Positions 7,455 to 14,047 of a stretch of 17,788 bases of DNA are shown here, one piece after another. Position 1 is the first letter of the stretch, and each line of letters starts with the position of its first letter. The notes beneath the pieces were generated by a model, which was given only the letters and a program-made list of their open reading frames with translations, was not told the origin of the DNA and searched no databases. The DNA is from Caulobacter sp. Its GTDB lineage: Bacteria; Pseudomonadota; Alphaproteobacteria; Caulobacterales; Caulobacteraceae. The stretch lies in NCBI GenBank assembly GCA_014378155.1, contig JACMOF010000398.1, forward strand, positions 1-17,788, given 5' to 3'. The translations under genes and the position numbers were made by a program.

Positions 7455-7596
7455 TCGAGGGTCAGGCGCGCGAGTTAGCCCTTGAGCCCGCCGACCAGCA
7501 GGCTCCGCCTTCCAGGCGGGGAGACCCAGGGCTCCAGGCGTTGACTTGCGGCGCGCCCCCGACGAAGGTCCGGCCTCGCCAGAGACGGAGCCCGCC

Positions 7597-8649
7597 TTGA
7601 CCGCCATCCTGCACGCCATGTTGGGCAAGGGATTGGGTGGCCTGGAGCAGGTGTTTCTCGACTACCAGCCCATCCTCGAAGCCTATGCGGCGACCGACGG
7701 CGGCGTCGCCACGGGTGTGGTGCGGGCCGGGGGCAGGGTCGCGGCCCAAGAGCATGGCCGCGTTCCGGCCCTGGCGACGATGCCGGCCCATACCGACTGG
7801 GACCCCATCACCCTGGGCGCGGCTCGCAAGCTGGTGAAAGCCGCGGCGCCGGACCTGATCCTTAGCCATGGCCAGCGTCCAGCCCGCCTGATGGCCAAGG
7901 TCGCGCCGGCGAAGGCCGTGCTGGCCGTCTGCGTGCACAAGCCGGCCTTCGATATCGACACCACCCGGACGCATTATCTCTGCGTCGGCCAGCATTTGGC
8001 GCGGCTCGCCATCGAACGCGGCGCGCCCGCTCACCGCGTCCATTTCGTGCCCAACGCCGTCCGGCCCCCGACGCTTCTGGCGGCGCCTTTCTCAGGGATG
8101 GACCGCCCGCCGCTTATCGTCGCCGCCGGCCGTCTGCATCCCAAGAAGGGCTTCGACATTCTGATCGCCGCCCTGGCCCTGTTGCGCGACGAAGGCGTGG
8201 CCTTCGAGGCGCAGATCGCCGGCGAGGGGGATGAACGCGGCAAGCTGGAAGGGCTAATCGCCCAGCACGGTCTGGCCGAGCGCGTGCGCCTGGTCGGCTG
8301 GCGTGACGACGTCTCGGCCTTTCTCGCCACCGGCGACGTCTTTGCTTTCCCGTCGCACCAGGAAGGCTTCCCGCTGGTGCTGCTGGAGGCCATGGCCGTC
8401 GGCCTGCCGGTCGCGGCCAGCGCCATTCCGGGTCCGGTCGAGATGATCGCCGAAGCCGTCGATGGCCGGCTGGTCCCCCCGGGCGACGCCGCCGCCCTGG
8501 CCACCAGCCTGGCGGGGTTGATCGCCGCGCCGTCCAAGGCCGTGGCCCTGGGCGTCGCGGCGCGCGCCAAGGTGCTGGCTGACTATGGTCCGGAAAGCCT
8601 TGAGCGGCGACTTGGCGCGGTGCTCGATCTGATGCTCGGACGGGCTTGA
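7597..8649 (+). CDS. Glycosyltransferase family 4 (GT-B fold)
   Basis: A 350-residue GT-B enzyme. The N-terminal acceptor domain opens with ILHAMLGKGLGGLEQVFLDY, including the glycine-rich GGLE loop. The C-terminal donor domain has GRLHPKKG at 178-185 and the E-x7-E motif E256-GFPLVLL-E264, whose glutamates contact the nucleotide-sugar; GT4 enzymes are retaining. The donor and acceptor cannot be read from sequence; cell-envelope glycan or LPS assembly is the usual role. The start chosen is TTG 7597, with GGAG 6 bases upstream and the family N-terminus following directly. The frame is also open from TTG 7546, which would add 17 unconserved residues. No other glycan genes are adjacent; a tRNA follows 45 bases after the stop. 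Confidence 0.88.
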   Translation: MTAILHAMLGKGLGGLEQVFLDYQPILEAYAATDGGVATGVVRAGGRVAAQEHGRVPALATMPAHTDWDPITLGAARKLVKAAAPDLILSHGQRPARLMAKVAPAKAVLAVCVHKPAFDIDTTRTHYLCVGQHLARLAIERGAPAHRVHFVPNAVRPPTLLAAPFSGMDRPPLIVAAGRLHPKKGFDILIAALALLRDEGVAFEAQIAGEGDERGKLEGLIAQHGLAERVRLVGWRDDVSAFLATGDVFAFPSHQEGFPLVLLEAMAVGLPVAASAIPGPVEMIAEAVDGRLVPPGDAAALATSLAGLIAAPSKAVALGVAARAKVLADYGPESLERRLGAVLDLMLGRA

Positions 8650-8675
8650 AGCCGCCCCCGCTTTGCGCATATAAG
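8646..8675 (+). promoter_or_regulatory. Candidate tRNA-Met promoter
   Basis: TTGAAG at 8646-8651 (overlapping the glycosyltransferase stop) and TATAAG at 8670-8675 are 18 bases apart and lie 20 bases upstream of the mature tRNA end. Both elements match housekeeping hexamers imperfectly. Confidence 0.35.
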
Positions 8676-8694
8676 CCCGCCTCCGCTTCGCGCG

Positions 8695-8771
8695 GGCTGG
8701 GTAGCTCAGATGGTTAGAGCGGTGGATTCATAACCCACAGGTCGGCGGTTCAATCCCGCCCCCAGCCACCA
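8695..8771 (+). tRNA. tRNA-Met (anticodon CAT), elongator type
   Basis: All arms fold: acceptor GGCTGGG (8695-8701) with CCCAGCC (8761-8767); D arm GCTC/GAGC; anticodon loop TTCATAA with CAT at positions 34-36 in the stem GTGGA/CCCAC; T arm GGCGG/CCGCC around TTCAATC (8744-8760). The discriminator is A, and CCA is encoded (8769-8771). A paired first base (G1-C72) rules out initiator tRNA, which has an unpaired C1. CAT can also belong to the isoleucine tRNA whose C34 becomes lysidine; the overall sequence looks like elongator Met, but that alternative needs a covariance-model check. Confidence 0.92.
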
Positions 8772-9024
8772 AGCGGTGTTTCCCAACGCCCGTCGCGATT
8801 TCGCCAACCGCCTTACCCCGCCTTGAACGGGCGGCGTTGACCGCAGTTGCGACAGCTTGCGCCCGTCAATTCCGCCTGCGCCCAGAAGGCGAAAAAGGAT
8901 TGCGACGCTCACGCAGTGGACGATTTTCTCGCCTCTGTACGACCGATTAGCGCAGGTTCATGTCGGTAATTTGATCGTCCAAGCCTGGCCGCAAAAGGAT
9001 TTCGCGGCCTTTTCCAGAACGCCA
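8772..9024. other. Intergenic region without a recognisable gene
   Basis: This stretch lies between the tRNA and the ECF promoter. An open frame from 8857 crosses it, but it shows no family signature, has an Arg/Pro-rich start and runs out of frame over the following gene, so it is not called. CGCCCGT near 8785 and ACGGGCG near 8830 could pair over a long loop, a weak candidate for the end of the tRNA transcript. Nothing else is seen. Confidence 0.5.
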
Positions 9025-9051
9025 TGTCGGATGTCGGGCGCGCGGCTCGTC
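9025..9051 (+). promoter_or_regulatory. Candidate ECF42-type promoter before the DGPF-sigma operon
   Basis: TGTCGG (9025-9030), 17 bases, then CGTC (9048-9051). The same arrangement, with the same 17-base spacing and an identical TCGTCCT at the -10 end, occurs at 10789-10815 before the VOC gene. ECF42 sigma factors are reported to use a TGTCGA-like -35 and a CGA/TC -10. Initiation would fall near 9057, about 20 bases before the ATG at 9077, which supports that start over the upstream TTG at 9056. Confidence 0.6.
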
Positions 9052-9076
9052 CTGGTTGCGAGAGGCGGTCTGTTCC

Positions 9077-9481
9077 ATGCTCTACGCGATCCTTTGCTAC
9101 GACGCCGAAGACATGGTCGGATCGTGGACCCAGGCGGAGGACGACGCGGTGATGGCGCGGCTGGCGGAGGTTGAACAGGCGTTGGTCCGCAAGGGCTGGC
9201 TTGGCCCCGTCGCCCGGCTGCTACCGACCACCAGCGCCGTCACCCTGCGCAAGAGCCGCGAGAACCTGGTGATCGACGGGCCGTTCGCCGAGACCAAGGA
9301 ACAGCTGCTGGGCTTCTATGTGATCGAGTGCGAAGGGCTGGAGGCGGCGATCGATGTGGCGCGGCGACTGGCCACGGCCAATGCCAGCGGCGGGGCCTTT
9401 GAAGTGCGGCCGATCGGCCTTTTTCGGCCTGTCGCGGTCCAGGTCGGGCTGAGCCGCGCGATGAAGGCGGCTCTCGGATGA
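9077..9481 (+). CDS. DGPF/YCII domain protein paired with the sigma factor
   Basis: A 134-residue YCII-fold protein carrying the diagnostic DGPF signature at residues 67-70 (VIDGPFAETKEQLLGFY). The N-terminus MLYAILCYDAED is the typical first strand. DGPF proteins are genetically linked to ECF42 sigma factors across bacteria; their biochemical role is unsettled, and here a ligand-sensing or enzymatic role in the ECF circuit is inference. The start at ATG 9077 is preferred: GAGAGG lies about 11 bases upstream and the predicted transcript starts near 9057. Its stop overlaps the start of the sigma gene (ATGA, 9478-9481), so the two are coupled. Confidence 0.92.
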   Translation: MLYAILCYDAEDMVGSWTQAEDDAVMARLAEVEQALVRKGWLGPVARLLPTTSAVTLRKSRENLVIDGPFAETKEQLLGFYVIECEGLEAAIDVARRLATANASGGAFEVRPIGLFRPVAVQVGLSRAMKAALG

Positions 9482-10761
9482 GCGACATGGCGAGCATGGG
9501 CGGCTGCAGTCTCGACGGGGCATGGATCGACGCCGCCCTGACCGCGGCCCGGCCCCAGGCCGTGGCGGCGCTGCTGCGGTATTTTCGCGACCTGGACACG
9601 GCGGAGGAAGCCTTCCAGGACGCCTGCCTGCGCGCCCTGAAGGCTTGGCCAGGGAATGGGCCACCGCGCGACCCGACCGCCTGGCTGATCCTGGTGGGCC
9701 GAAACGCCGCGTTGGATGGGGTGCGCAAGCGCAGCAAGTCGGCGCCTCTGCCGGCCGAAGCGCTGATCTCCGACCTCGAAGACGCCGAGACCTCGTTGGT
9801 CGAGCGGCTGGACGGCGACCACTATCGCGACGACGTGCTGCGGCTGCTGTTCATCTGCTGCCACCCAGACCTGACCGCCACCCAGCAGGTGGCGGTCGCC
9901 TTGCGCATTGTCTCGGGCCTGAATGTTCGCCAGATCGCCCGCGCTTTTCTGGTCGGAGAATCGGCGATGGAGCAGCGTATCACCCGCGCCAAGGCCAGGA
10001 TCGGCGCGGCGGGCGTACCGTTCGGCGCGCCGGACGCGGCGGAGCGAGTGACAAGGCTGAACGCCGTGGCGGCGATGATCTATCTGATCTTCAACGAGGG
10101 TTACTCGGCCAGCGGCGAGGCGGCCGCGACCAAGGGCTCGCTGTGCGACGAGGCCATTCGCCTGGCGAGACTGCTGCTGCGCCTGTTTCAGGGCGAGCCG
10201 GAGGTCATGGGCCTGACCGCCTTGCTGCTGCTGCAGCACGCTCGTGCGGCGGCCCGTTTCGACACCGAGGGGGCGGTCGTGTTGCTGGAGGACCAGGATC
10301 GAAGCCTGTGGAACCGCCGGATGATCGACGAGGGGCTGGCCTTGATCGACAAGGCCGTCCGCCACCGCCGGCCAGGCCCTTATCTGGTTCAGGCCGCGAT
10401 CGCCGCCGAGCACGATCGCGCGCCGCGCCCCGAAGCGACCAATTGGGCGCGGATCGACCTGCTGTATGGCGACCTGGAGCAACTGGCGCCGTCGCCGGTG
10501 GTCACCTTGAATCGCGCCGTGGCCGTGGCGAAGGTCGCGGGGCCAGGGGCGGCCCTGGCGATGATCGAGCCCTTGGCCGCCAAGCTGTCGGGCTATTTCT
10601 ACTTCTTCGGGTTGAGGGGCGGGCTGCTTTTCCAGCTGGGCCGGCGCGAAGAGGCCCGCGCGGCGTTCGACCAGGCGATCGCCCTGGCCAACACCCCCGC
10701 CGAGGCCACCCATATCCGGCTTCATCTCGACCGATTGGAGCGCGACGGCGCGGCCAGCTAG
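9478..10761 (+). CDS. ECF RNA polymerase sigma factor, ECF42 group, with C-terminal extension
   Basis: A 427-residue sigma factor, twice the normal ECF length. Sigma region 2 spans about residues 20-85 (DTAEEAFQDACLRALKAW, PRDPTAWLILVGRNAALDGVRKR) and region 4 about 118-175 (LTATQQVAVALRIVSGLNVR, AMEQRITRAKARI). The long C-terminal half has a DUF6596-type segment (about 195-295, with LIFNEGYSASGEAA and LLLLQHARAAARFD) followed by TPR-like helices (about 300-420, YFYFFGLRGGLLFQLGRREE). This architecture and the overlapping DGPF gene define ECF42, a group with no anti-sigma gene; the extension is thought to control activity. None of the neighbours is an anti-sigma factor. It probably activates its own operon and the downstream VOC gene through the shared promoter motif. 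Confidence 0.93.
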   Translation: MSDMASMGGCSLDGAWIDAALTAARPQAVAALLRYFRDLDTAEEAFQDACLRALKAWPGNGPPRDPTAWLILVGRNAALDGVRKRSKSAPLPAEALISDLEDAETSLVERLDGDHYRDDVLRLLFICCHPDLTATQQVAVALRIVSGLNVRQIARAFLVGESAMEQRITRAKARIGAAGVPFGAPDAAERVTRLNAVAAMIYLIFNEGYSASGEAAATKGSLCDEAIRLARLLLRLFQGEPEVMGLTALLLLQHARAAARFDTEGAVVLLEDQDRSLWNRRMIDEGLALIDKAVRHRRPGPYLVQAAIAAEHDRAPRPEATNWARIDLLYGDLEQLAPSPVVTLNRAVAVAKVAGPGAALAMIEPLAAKLSGYFYFFGLRGGLLFQLGRREEARAAFDQAIALANTPAEATHIRLHLDRLERDGAAS

Positions 10762-10788
10762 GCAAGCTCCGGAAAAATCCTCCGGTGA

Positions 10789-10815
10789 TGTCGGGTCCGC
10801 ATGGCCCGGTTCGTC
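10789..10815 (+). promoter_or_regulatory. Candidate ECF42-type promoter before the VOC gene
   Basis: TGTCGG (10789-10794), 17 bases, then CGTC (10812-10815), matching the element at 9025-9051. Initiation near 10821 leaves about 29 bases of leader containing AAGGAGA at 10836-10842. The position, just downstream of the sigma stop at 10761, lets the VOC gene be transcribed separately from the sigma operon. Confidence 0.6.
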
Positions 10816-10849
10816 CTCAGATCAGGCCTCGATCCAAGGAGAAACGACC

Positions 10850-11275
10850 ATGAGCGACCCGCAACTCGAAAAGCTCGCCGCCAGCCCGCCCGTCGTCGGC
10901 GGCGTGGTTCCCTGTCTGCAGTCCAGCGACGCCAGCGCGAAGGCGGATTTCTACGTCAAGGCGTTCGCGGCCGAGGATCTGTTCCGCTTCGAGCCCGACG
11001 AGCAGGGGCGGACCATGCACATCCACCTGCGCATAAATGGCAATTCGGTGATGCTCAGCGACGCCTATCCCGATCACGGCTATGCGCTCGAAACCCCCGG
11101 CGCCTTCACCCTGCATCTACAGGTCGACGACGTGGACGCTTGGTTCGAGCGCGCGATCAAGGCGGGCGCCGAGACCCTGATGGCGCCGCAGCTGATGTTC
11201 TGGGGCGACCGCTATGGCCAGTTGAAGGACCCTTATGGCGTCAAATGGTCGATCGCCACCACGCCCAAGGCGTAG
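10850..11275 (+). CDS. VOC-fold (PhnB/glyoxalase-like) protein
   Basis: A 141-residue vicinal-oxygen-chelate protein. Two beta-alpha-beta-beta-beta modules are visible: residues ~17-70 (VVPCLQSSDASAKADFYVKA, then MHIHLRINGNSVMLSDAYPD) and ~80-138 (FTLHLQVDDVDAWFERAIKA, ending DPYGVKWSIATTPK). PhnB-like members include a demethylmenaquinone methyltransferase-like group and many uncharacterised ones; no specific reaction can be read. The ribosome-binding site AAGGAGA is 7 bases upstream of the ATG. It follows the ECF42 sigma gene and has its own copy of the putative ECF promoter, so it is the best candidate effector of this regulon. YCII and PhnB-like genes often sit together beside such sigma factors. 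Confidence 0.9.
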   Translation: MSDPQLEKLAASPPVVGGVVPCLQSSDASAKADFYVKAFAAEDLFRFEPDEQGRTMHIHLRINGNSVMLSDAYPDHGYALETPGAFTLHLQVDDVDAWFERAIKAGAETLMAPQLMFWGDRYGQLKDPYGVKWSIATTPKA

Positions 11276-11278
11276 AGC

Positions 11279-11313
11279 GGCGGGCGGGGCGCGGCTTGCT
11301 GCTCCCCGCCGCC
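11279..11313. terminator. Bidirectional terminator-like hairpin between VOC and glucokinase-like genes
   Basis: GGCGGGCGGGG (11279-11289) pairs with CCCCGCCGCC (11304-11313) with one bulged base, in the 40-base gap between two convergent genes. The stem is very stable but has no T-run on either side. Confidence 0.45.
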
Positions 11314-11315
11314 TG

Positions 11316-12305
11316 TCAGCAGTCCAGGAACTTCACGTCCGAGGCCGCGTAGCGCATGTCGCTGGCTGTGAACAGGCTCGACAGGCCCAGCAGGGCGGGA
11401 CGACCCGGCATGATGAACACCGGCAGGTCGGCCACGTAGTGGCTCATCCGGCCCTTGGCGCGGTAGCGACGGATAAAGGCCTCCTGGTCCAGCAAGTCGC
11501 CGATCTCTTCCAGCAGGGGGCTGTTGAGGAACACCCCGCCCCGGGCGGCGAACAGCAGGGCCATGTCGCCGGCGAAACCGCCCAGCAGGCCGCTGAAGAT
11601 CGAGAGCGCCTCACGCGCGACCGCGTCGCCCGACCGCGCCAGACTGATGACAGCGTTGTCATTTTTAGGCCGGTAAGTGGGGTCTTGGCTCGCCAGGGCG
11701 GCGTGGATGTCGCTCAATCCTTCCTTGGACAGCAGCCGTTCGGCGGAGATATCGCCATGACGAACGCGGATGGCCGAGAAGACCGCCGCTTCGCGCGCCT
11801 CCAGCGGGCAAAAGTCCATGTGGCCGCCCTCGCTGGGAACGGCTAGCCAGCCGTCGCCTCGCAACGGAGCCAGGGCCGCCACGCCCAGTCCAATATCGGG
11901 TCCCAGCACCGCGATGGCGCTGTTGCGGTCCGCCTTTCCGGGGTGGATCACGCCGAGCGAGGCTTCCGCCACCTTTGGGGCCCCCATTGCGCAGGCGGTG
12001 AAGTCGTTGACCAGATAGACCCGCGGCGTGCGCAGGACGTTGCGCAGCCAAGCCTGGGAAATGGTCAGGCCGGTGCTGGTCAAGATCACGGAGCCGTCGA
12101 TCGCGGGCCCGGCCGCGCTGACCGCCGCCCCGATCAGGTCGTCGGTCGCCAGTTCCGCCACCACCGACCGAAGGCCAGCCTCCAGTTCCAGCGCGGTGGA
12201 GCACGGCAGGACGCGATGGTCGCCCGGATTGTCGCCCGGCTTGGCCAGGGCGACGATCAGTTCGCGCCCGGTCACGTCCGCCAGCAGCGCCACGCCGTGG
12301 GTCAT
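11316..12305 (-). CDS. Glucokinase-family protein with degenerate ATP site
   Basis: A 329-residue homologue of proteobacterial glucokinase (Glk, hexokinase fold). The sugar-binding residues seen in E. coli Glk are all present: N100-D101 in YLVNDFTACAMGAP, E159 and H162 in PSEGGHMDF, and E189 in ISAERLLSKEGL. The nucleotide-binding motifs are not. The phosphate-1 loop, normally DxGGTNxR, reads D10-V-T-G-R-E; the second loop, normally GxGTGLG, reads GPDIGLG; and the adenosine motif (AGGI-like) reads FLNSP. Catalysis is therefore doubtful and a sugar-sensing or regulatory role is possible. The start is ATG 12305 with AGGGG about 8 bases upstream; an in-frame ATG at 12332 adds 9 residues. It is convergent with the VOC gene and divergent from the PilZ gene. 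Confidence 0.85.
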   Translation of the reverse strand: MTHGVALLADVTGRELIVALAKPGDNPGDHRVLPCSTALELEAGLRSVVAELATDDLIGAAVSAAGPAIDGSVILTSTGLTISQAWLRNVLRTPRVYLVNDFTACAMGAPKVAEASLGVIHPGKADRNSAIAVLGPDIGLGVAALAPLRGDGWLAVPSEGGHMDFCPLEAREAAVFSAIRVRHGDISAERLLSKEGLSDIHAALASQDPTYRPKNDNAVISLARSGDAVAREALSIFSGLLGGFAGDMALLFAARGGVFLNSPLLEEIGDLLDQEAFIRRYRAKGRMSHYVADLPVFIMPGRPALLGLSSLFTASDMRYAASDVKFLDC

Positions 12306-12358
12306 GGAGTCGTCCCCTGTGTTTCCTCGCATGCCGTTCTTCGCCGGCTCGCCCAGAC

Positions 12359-12387
12359 ACGTTAGCCGCAGACCGGTTACCGGCCAA
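12359..12387 (-). promoter_or_regulatory. Candidate promoter with palindrome upstream of the glucokinase-like gene
   Basis: On the minus strand TTGGCCG (12387-12381), 14 bases, then GCTAACGT (12366-12359) fits the Caulobacter housekeeping pattern TTGACGS-N10-14-GCTANAWC approximately. The palindrome CCGGT-T-ACCGG at 12373-12383 lies between the two elements, where a bound repressor would block transcription. The leader to the ATG at 12305 would be about 45 bases. Confidence 0.35.
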
Positions 12388-12510
12388 ATAACGGTCGAGC
12401 CTCTGGGTTTCCACAGATTTTAGCGGCGAGTCCGTTCGGGCGGCGTGGTCATCGGGAAATAAACCCTCTGCGCGCACCGCCGATTAACATCGATGCGCGT
12501 TGGTAGGTGT

Positions 12511-12864
12511 ATGTCCAAGTTCGGCTCTGGCGGGGCCCAAGACCGGCGCGCTGGTACACGCACGATAATGCAACATGCCGGCAAGGTGCTCTGCGGCGCC
12601 TTCGCCTGGGACTGCGTGATCCGCGACGAGTCCGCGAGCGGCCTGCGCATCCAGATGCTGTCGGGGTCCACGCCGCCTGAATCCGTTCAACTGGTCGATC
12701 TCGTCAGCGGCTACGCCCACGACGTCAAGGTGATCTGGCAGAAGGACCGCGAGTTCGGTCTGAGGATCGTGCGCAGCCACGACCTGCGCGGCTTGGCGAC
12801 GGCTTCACTACAGACCGCCAAGCGGATGTGGCAGGCGGCTCAGGGCCGCGTCTCGGCAAGCTGA
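12511..12864 (+). CDS. PilZ-domain protein, putative c-di-GMP binder
   Basis: A 117-residue single-domain protein. Both parts of the PilZ c-di-GMP signature are present: RxxxR at R13-A-G-T-R17 and DxSxxG at D39-E-S-A-S-G44, followed by the strands of a six-stranded barrel (VQLVDLVSGYAHDVKVIWQK, FGLRIVR). The typical role is to relay cyclic di-GMP levels to motility, adhesion or envelope functions; the partner is unknown. The C-terminal helix (about 92-117) is amphipathic and Ala/Gln-rich. The start at 12511 is preferred for its nearby TAGGTG and family-like N-terminus, but ATG 12493 is in frame and would add 6 residues. It is monocistronic, between a divergent glucokinase-like gene and a convergent XRE regulator. 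Confidence 0.82.
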   Translation: MSKFGSGGAQDRRAGTRTIMQHAGKVLCGAFAWDCVIRDESASGLRIQMLSGSTPPESVQLVDLVSGYAHDVKVIWQKDREFGLRIVRSHDLRGLATASLQTAKRMWQAAQGRVSAS

Positions 12865-12878
12865 CCCCCGATAGCGAT

Positions 12879-12908
12879 CAGGCCCCGGCGTGTGAACGCC
12901 GAGGCCTG
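12879..12908. terminator. Bidirectional terminator-like hairpin between PilZ and XRE genes
   Basis: CAGGCC, one unpaired base, CGGCGT (12879-12891) pairs with ACGCCG, one unpaired base, GGCCTG (12896-12908) around the loop GTGA. It is a 12-pair stem with a single C-A mismatch in the gap between two convergent genes. No T-run is present. Confidence 0.55.
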
Positions 12909-12936
12909 AACGAAACATCCGAGATCTTGGCCGGTG

Positions 12937-13374
12937 TTAGGCGGCCTCTTCCGCGCGGCTGGCTTCTTCGGCCATGGCGCGAACCAAGTCGAGGACCTGG
13001 CGACGGACGCGACCGCGACCGATCTTCGGGAACACCTCGGCCAGTTCCAGGCCCTCGGGCGTGGTCAGGAATTCCTGGACGATACGCTCGGCCTTCTGAC
13101 CGACTTCGTCGATCTCCGACCCGTCCATGGGATCCGCCAGACCGTCGAAGAAGAACGACACGGGCACCTGCAGGGTGCGGGCGATCTCGTACAGCTTCGA
13201 CGCGCTGACGCGGTTGGCGCCGCGCTCGTATTTCTGGACCTGCTGGAAGGTCAGGCCCAGCGAATCGGCCAACTGCTCCTGGCTGACGCCCAGCAGCCTG
13301 CGACGCATGCGGACCCGGCCACCGACGTGCAGGTCCACGGGATTAGGGCGTCGGCCCTCGGTTTCCTCGCTCAA
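12937..13374 (-). CDS. XRE/Cro-CI family transcriptional regulator
   Basis: A 145-residue DNA-binding protein. An XRE helix-turn-helix occupies about residues 18-75 (VGGRVRMRRRLLGVSQEQLA, GLTFQQVQKYERGANRVSAS, then ARTLQVPVSFFFDGL). The C-terminal ~65 residues are helical and acidic (EEASRAEEAA end) and probably mediate dimerisation. The pattern PNPVDLHVGGRVRMRR is the common alphaproteobacterial subtype of small chromosomal XRE regulators, some of which control development or nitrogen genes; the targets here are unknown. The start is TTG 13374 with GGAGG 6 bases upstream, an unusually strong ribosome-binding site for a weak start codon. The 270 bases between it and the next gene hold its promoter, but no convincing hexamers were identified. 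Confidence 0.92.
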   Translation of the reverse strand: MSEETEGRRPNPVDLHVGGRVRMRRRLLGVSQEQLADSLGLTFQQVQKYERGANRVSASKLYEIARTLQVPVSFFFDGLADPMDGSEIDEVGQKAERIVQEFLTTPEGLELAEVFPKIGRGRVRRQVLDLVRAMAEEASRAEEAA

Positions 13375-13644
13375 GTTTCGCCTCCAAAGGTTGTTCCCTA
13401 CAATGACACGTCCGTGGCGTTGATGAAACGGCGAGGTGGCACTGCGGCGTTAGGTCGCTGAAGGCCGCTTTTTGACCTCGTGCTGCGCTAACGTTACGCC
13501 TTAAAATACTTCGATAACGGCGAATTCTAGGCCAGATTGTTACGCAACCTTGCGATCGTTTGGCGTTGAGCGCGGCAGGCGCCGATGGCAGCCAAGGCGA
13601 CACACGGTTCTTGCCCTGACAAGCCTATGGGCGGAACATCGGGC

Positions 13645-13962
13645 ATGAGCACGCGAGACGAACCTGGGCGATATCGCAGCTTCGCCGCCTTCTACCCTTT
13701 CTATCTGAGCGAACACATCAACCGCACCAGCCGCCGGCTGCATGTGGTCGGAACGAGCTTGGTGATCGCCGTCCTGGCCTGCGGGTTTCTGGTCGACTGG
13801 CGGTTCTTCATCGCCGCCCCGCTGATTGGCTACGGCTTCGCCTGGGTGGGGCATTTGGTGTTCGAGAAGAACCGGCCGGCGACGTTCAAATATCCGCTCT
13901 ACAGCCTGGCCGGCGACTTTCGGCTGTGGTTCGAGGTTGTGACGGGCAAGCGACCCTTCTGA
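13645..13962 (+). CDS. Mpo1-like (DUF962) membrane protein
   Basis: A 105-residue membrane protein of the DUF962/Mpo1 family. Yeast Mpo1 is an iron-dependent dioxygenase for alpha-oxidation of 2-hydroxy fatty acids; whether bacterial members do this is not established here. The family histidines are present: H24 (YLSEHINRT), H33 (RRLHVVG) and H70 in FAWVGHLVFEKNRPATFKYP. Two hydrophobic stretches are visible at about 34-50 and 53-70. The start at ATG 13645 gives the family N-terminus; an in-frame upstream start at 13585 has no ribosome-binding site and adds an unconserved leader. It precedes ecm on the same strand by 85 bases. Confidence 0.88.
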   Translation: MSTRDEPGRYRSFAAFYPFYLSEHINRTSRRLHVVGTSLVIAVLACGFLVDWRFFIAAPLIGYGFAWVGHLVFEKNRPATFKYPLYSLAGDFRLWFEVVTGKRPF

Positions 13963-13974
13963 TCGCCTTCGCTC

Positions 13975-13993
13975 CTGCGATATTGCGTCGCAG
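13975..13993. repeat. Inverted repeat upstream of ecm
   Basis: CTGCGA (13975-13980) is mirrored by TCGCAG (13988-13993) over 7 bases; overlapping it, TTGC (13983-13986) and GCAA (13993-13996) form a second dyad. It lies 12 bases after the DUF962 stop and 55 bases before ecm, so it may be a terminator stem or an ecm operator. Confidence 0.3.
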
Positions 13994-14047
13994 CAAAACC
14001 CGGTTCATGATCGGCGGTAATCAAGAACGATAAACGGGAAGCGCAGG

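Noticed and set aside
8695..8771. tRNA as an integration site for a mobile element
   Set aside because: No integrase, no repeated tRNA 3' end and no composition change were seen on either side of the tRNA.
8857..9174. Open frame between the tRNA and the DGPF gene
   Set aside because: Its second half is an out-of-frame reading of the DGPF gene, it would start upstream of the predicted ECF promoter, and it shows no family pattern.
9316..10725. Long (469-codon) open frame antisense to the sigma factor gene
   Set aside because: It is a shadow of a high-GC coding strand. The sigma factor on the plus strand is supported by regions 2 and 4 and by start-stop overlap with the DGPF gene.
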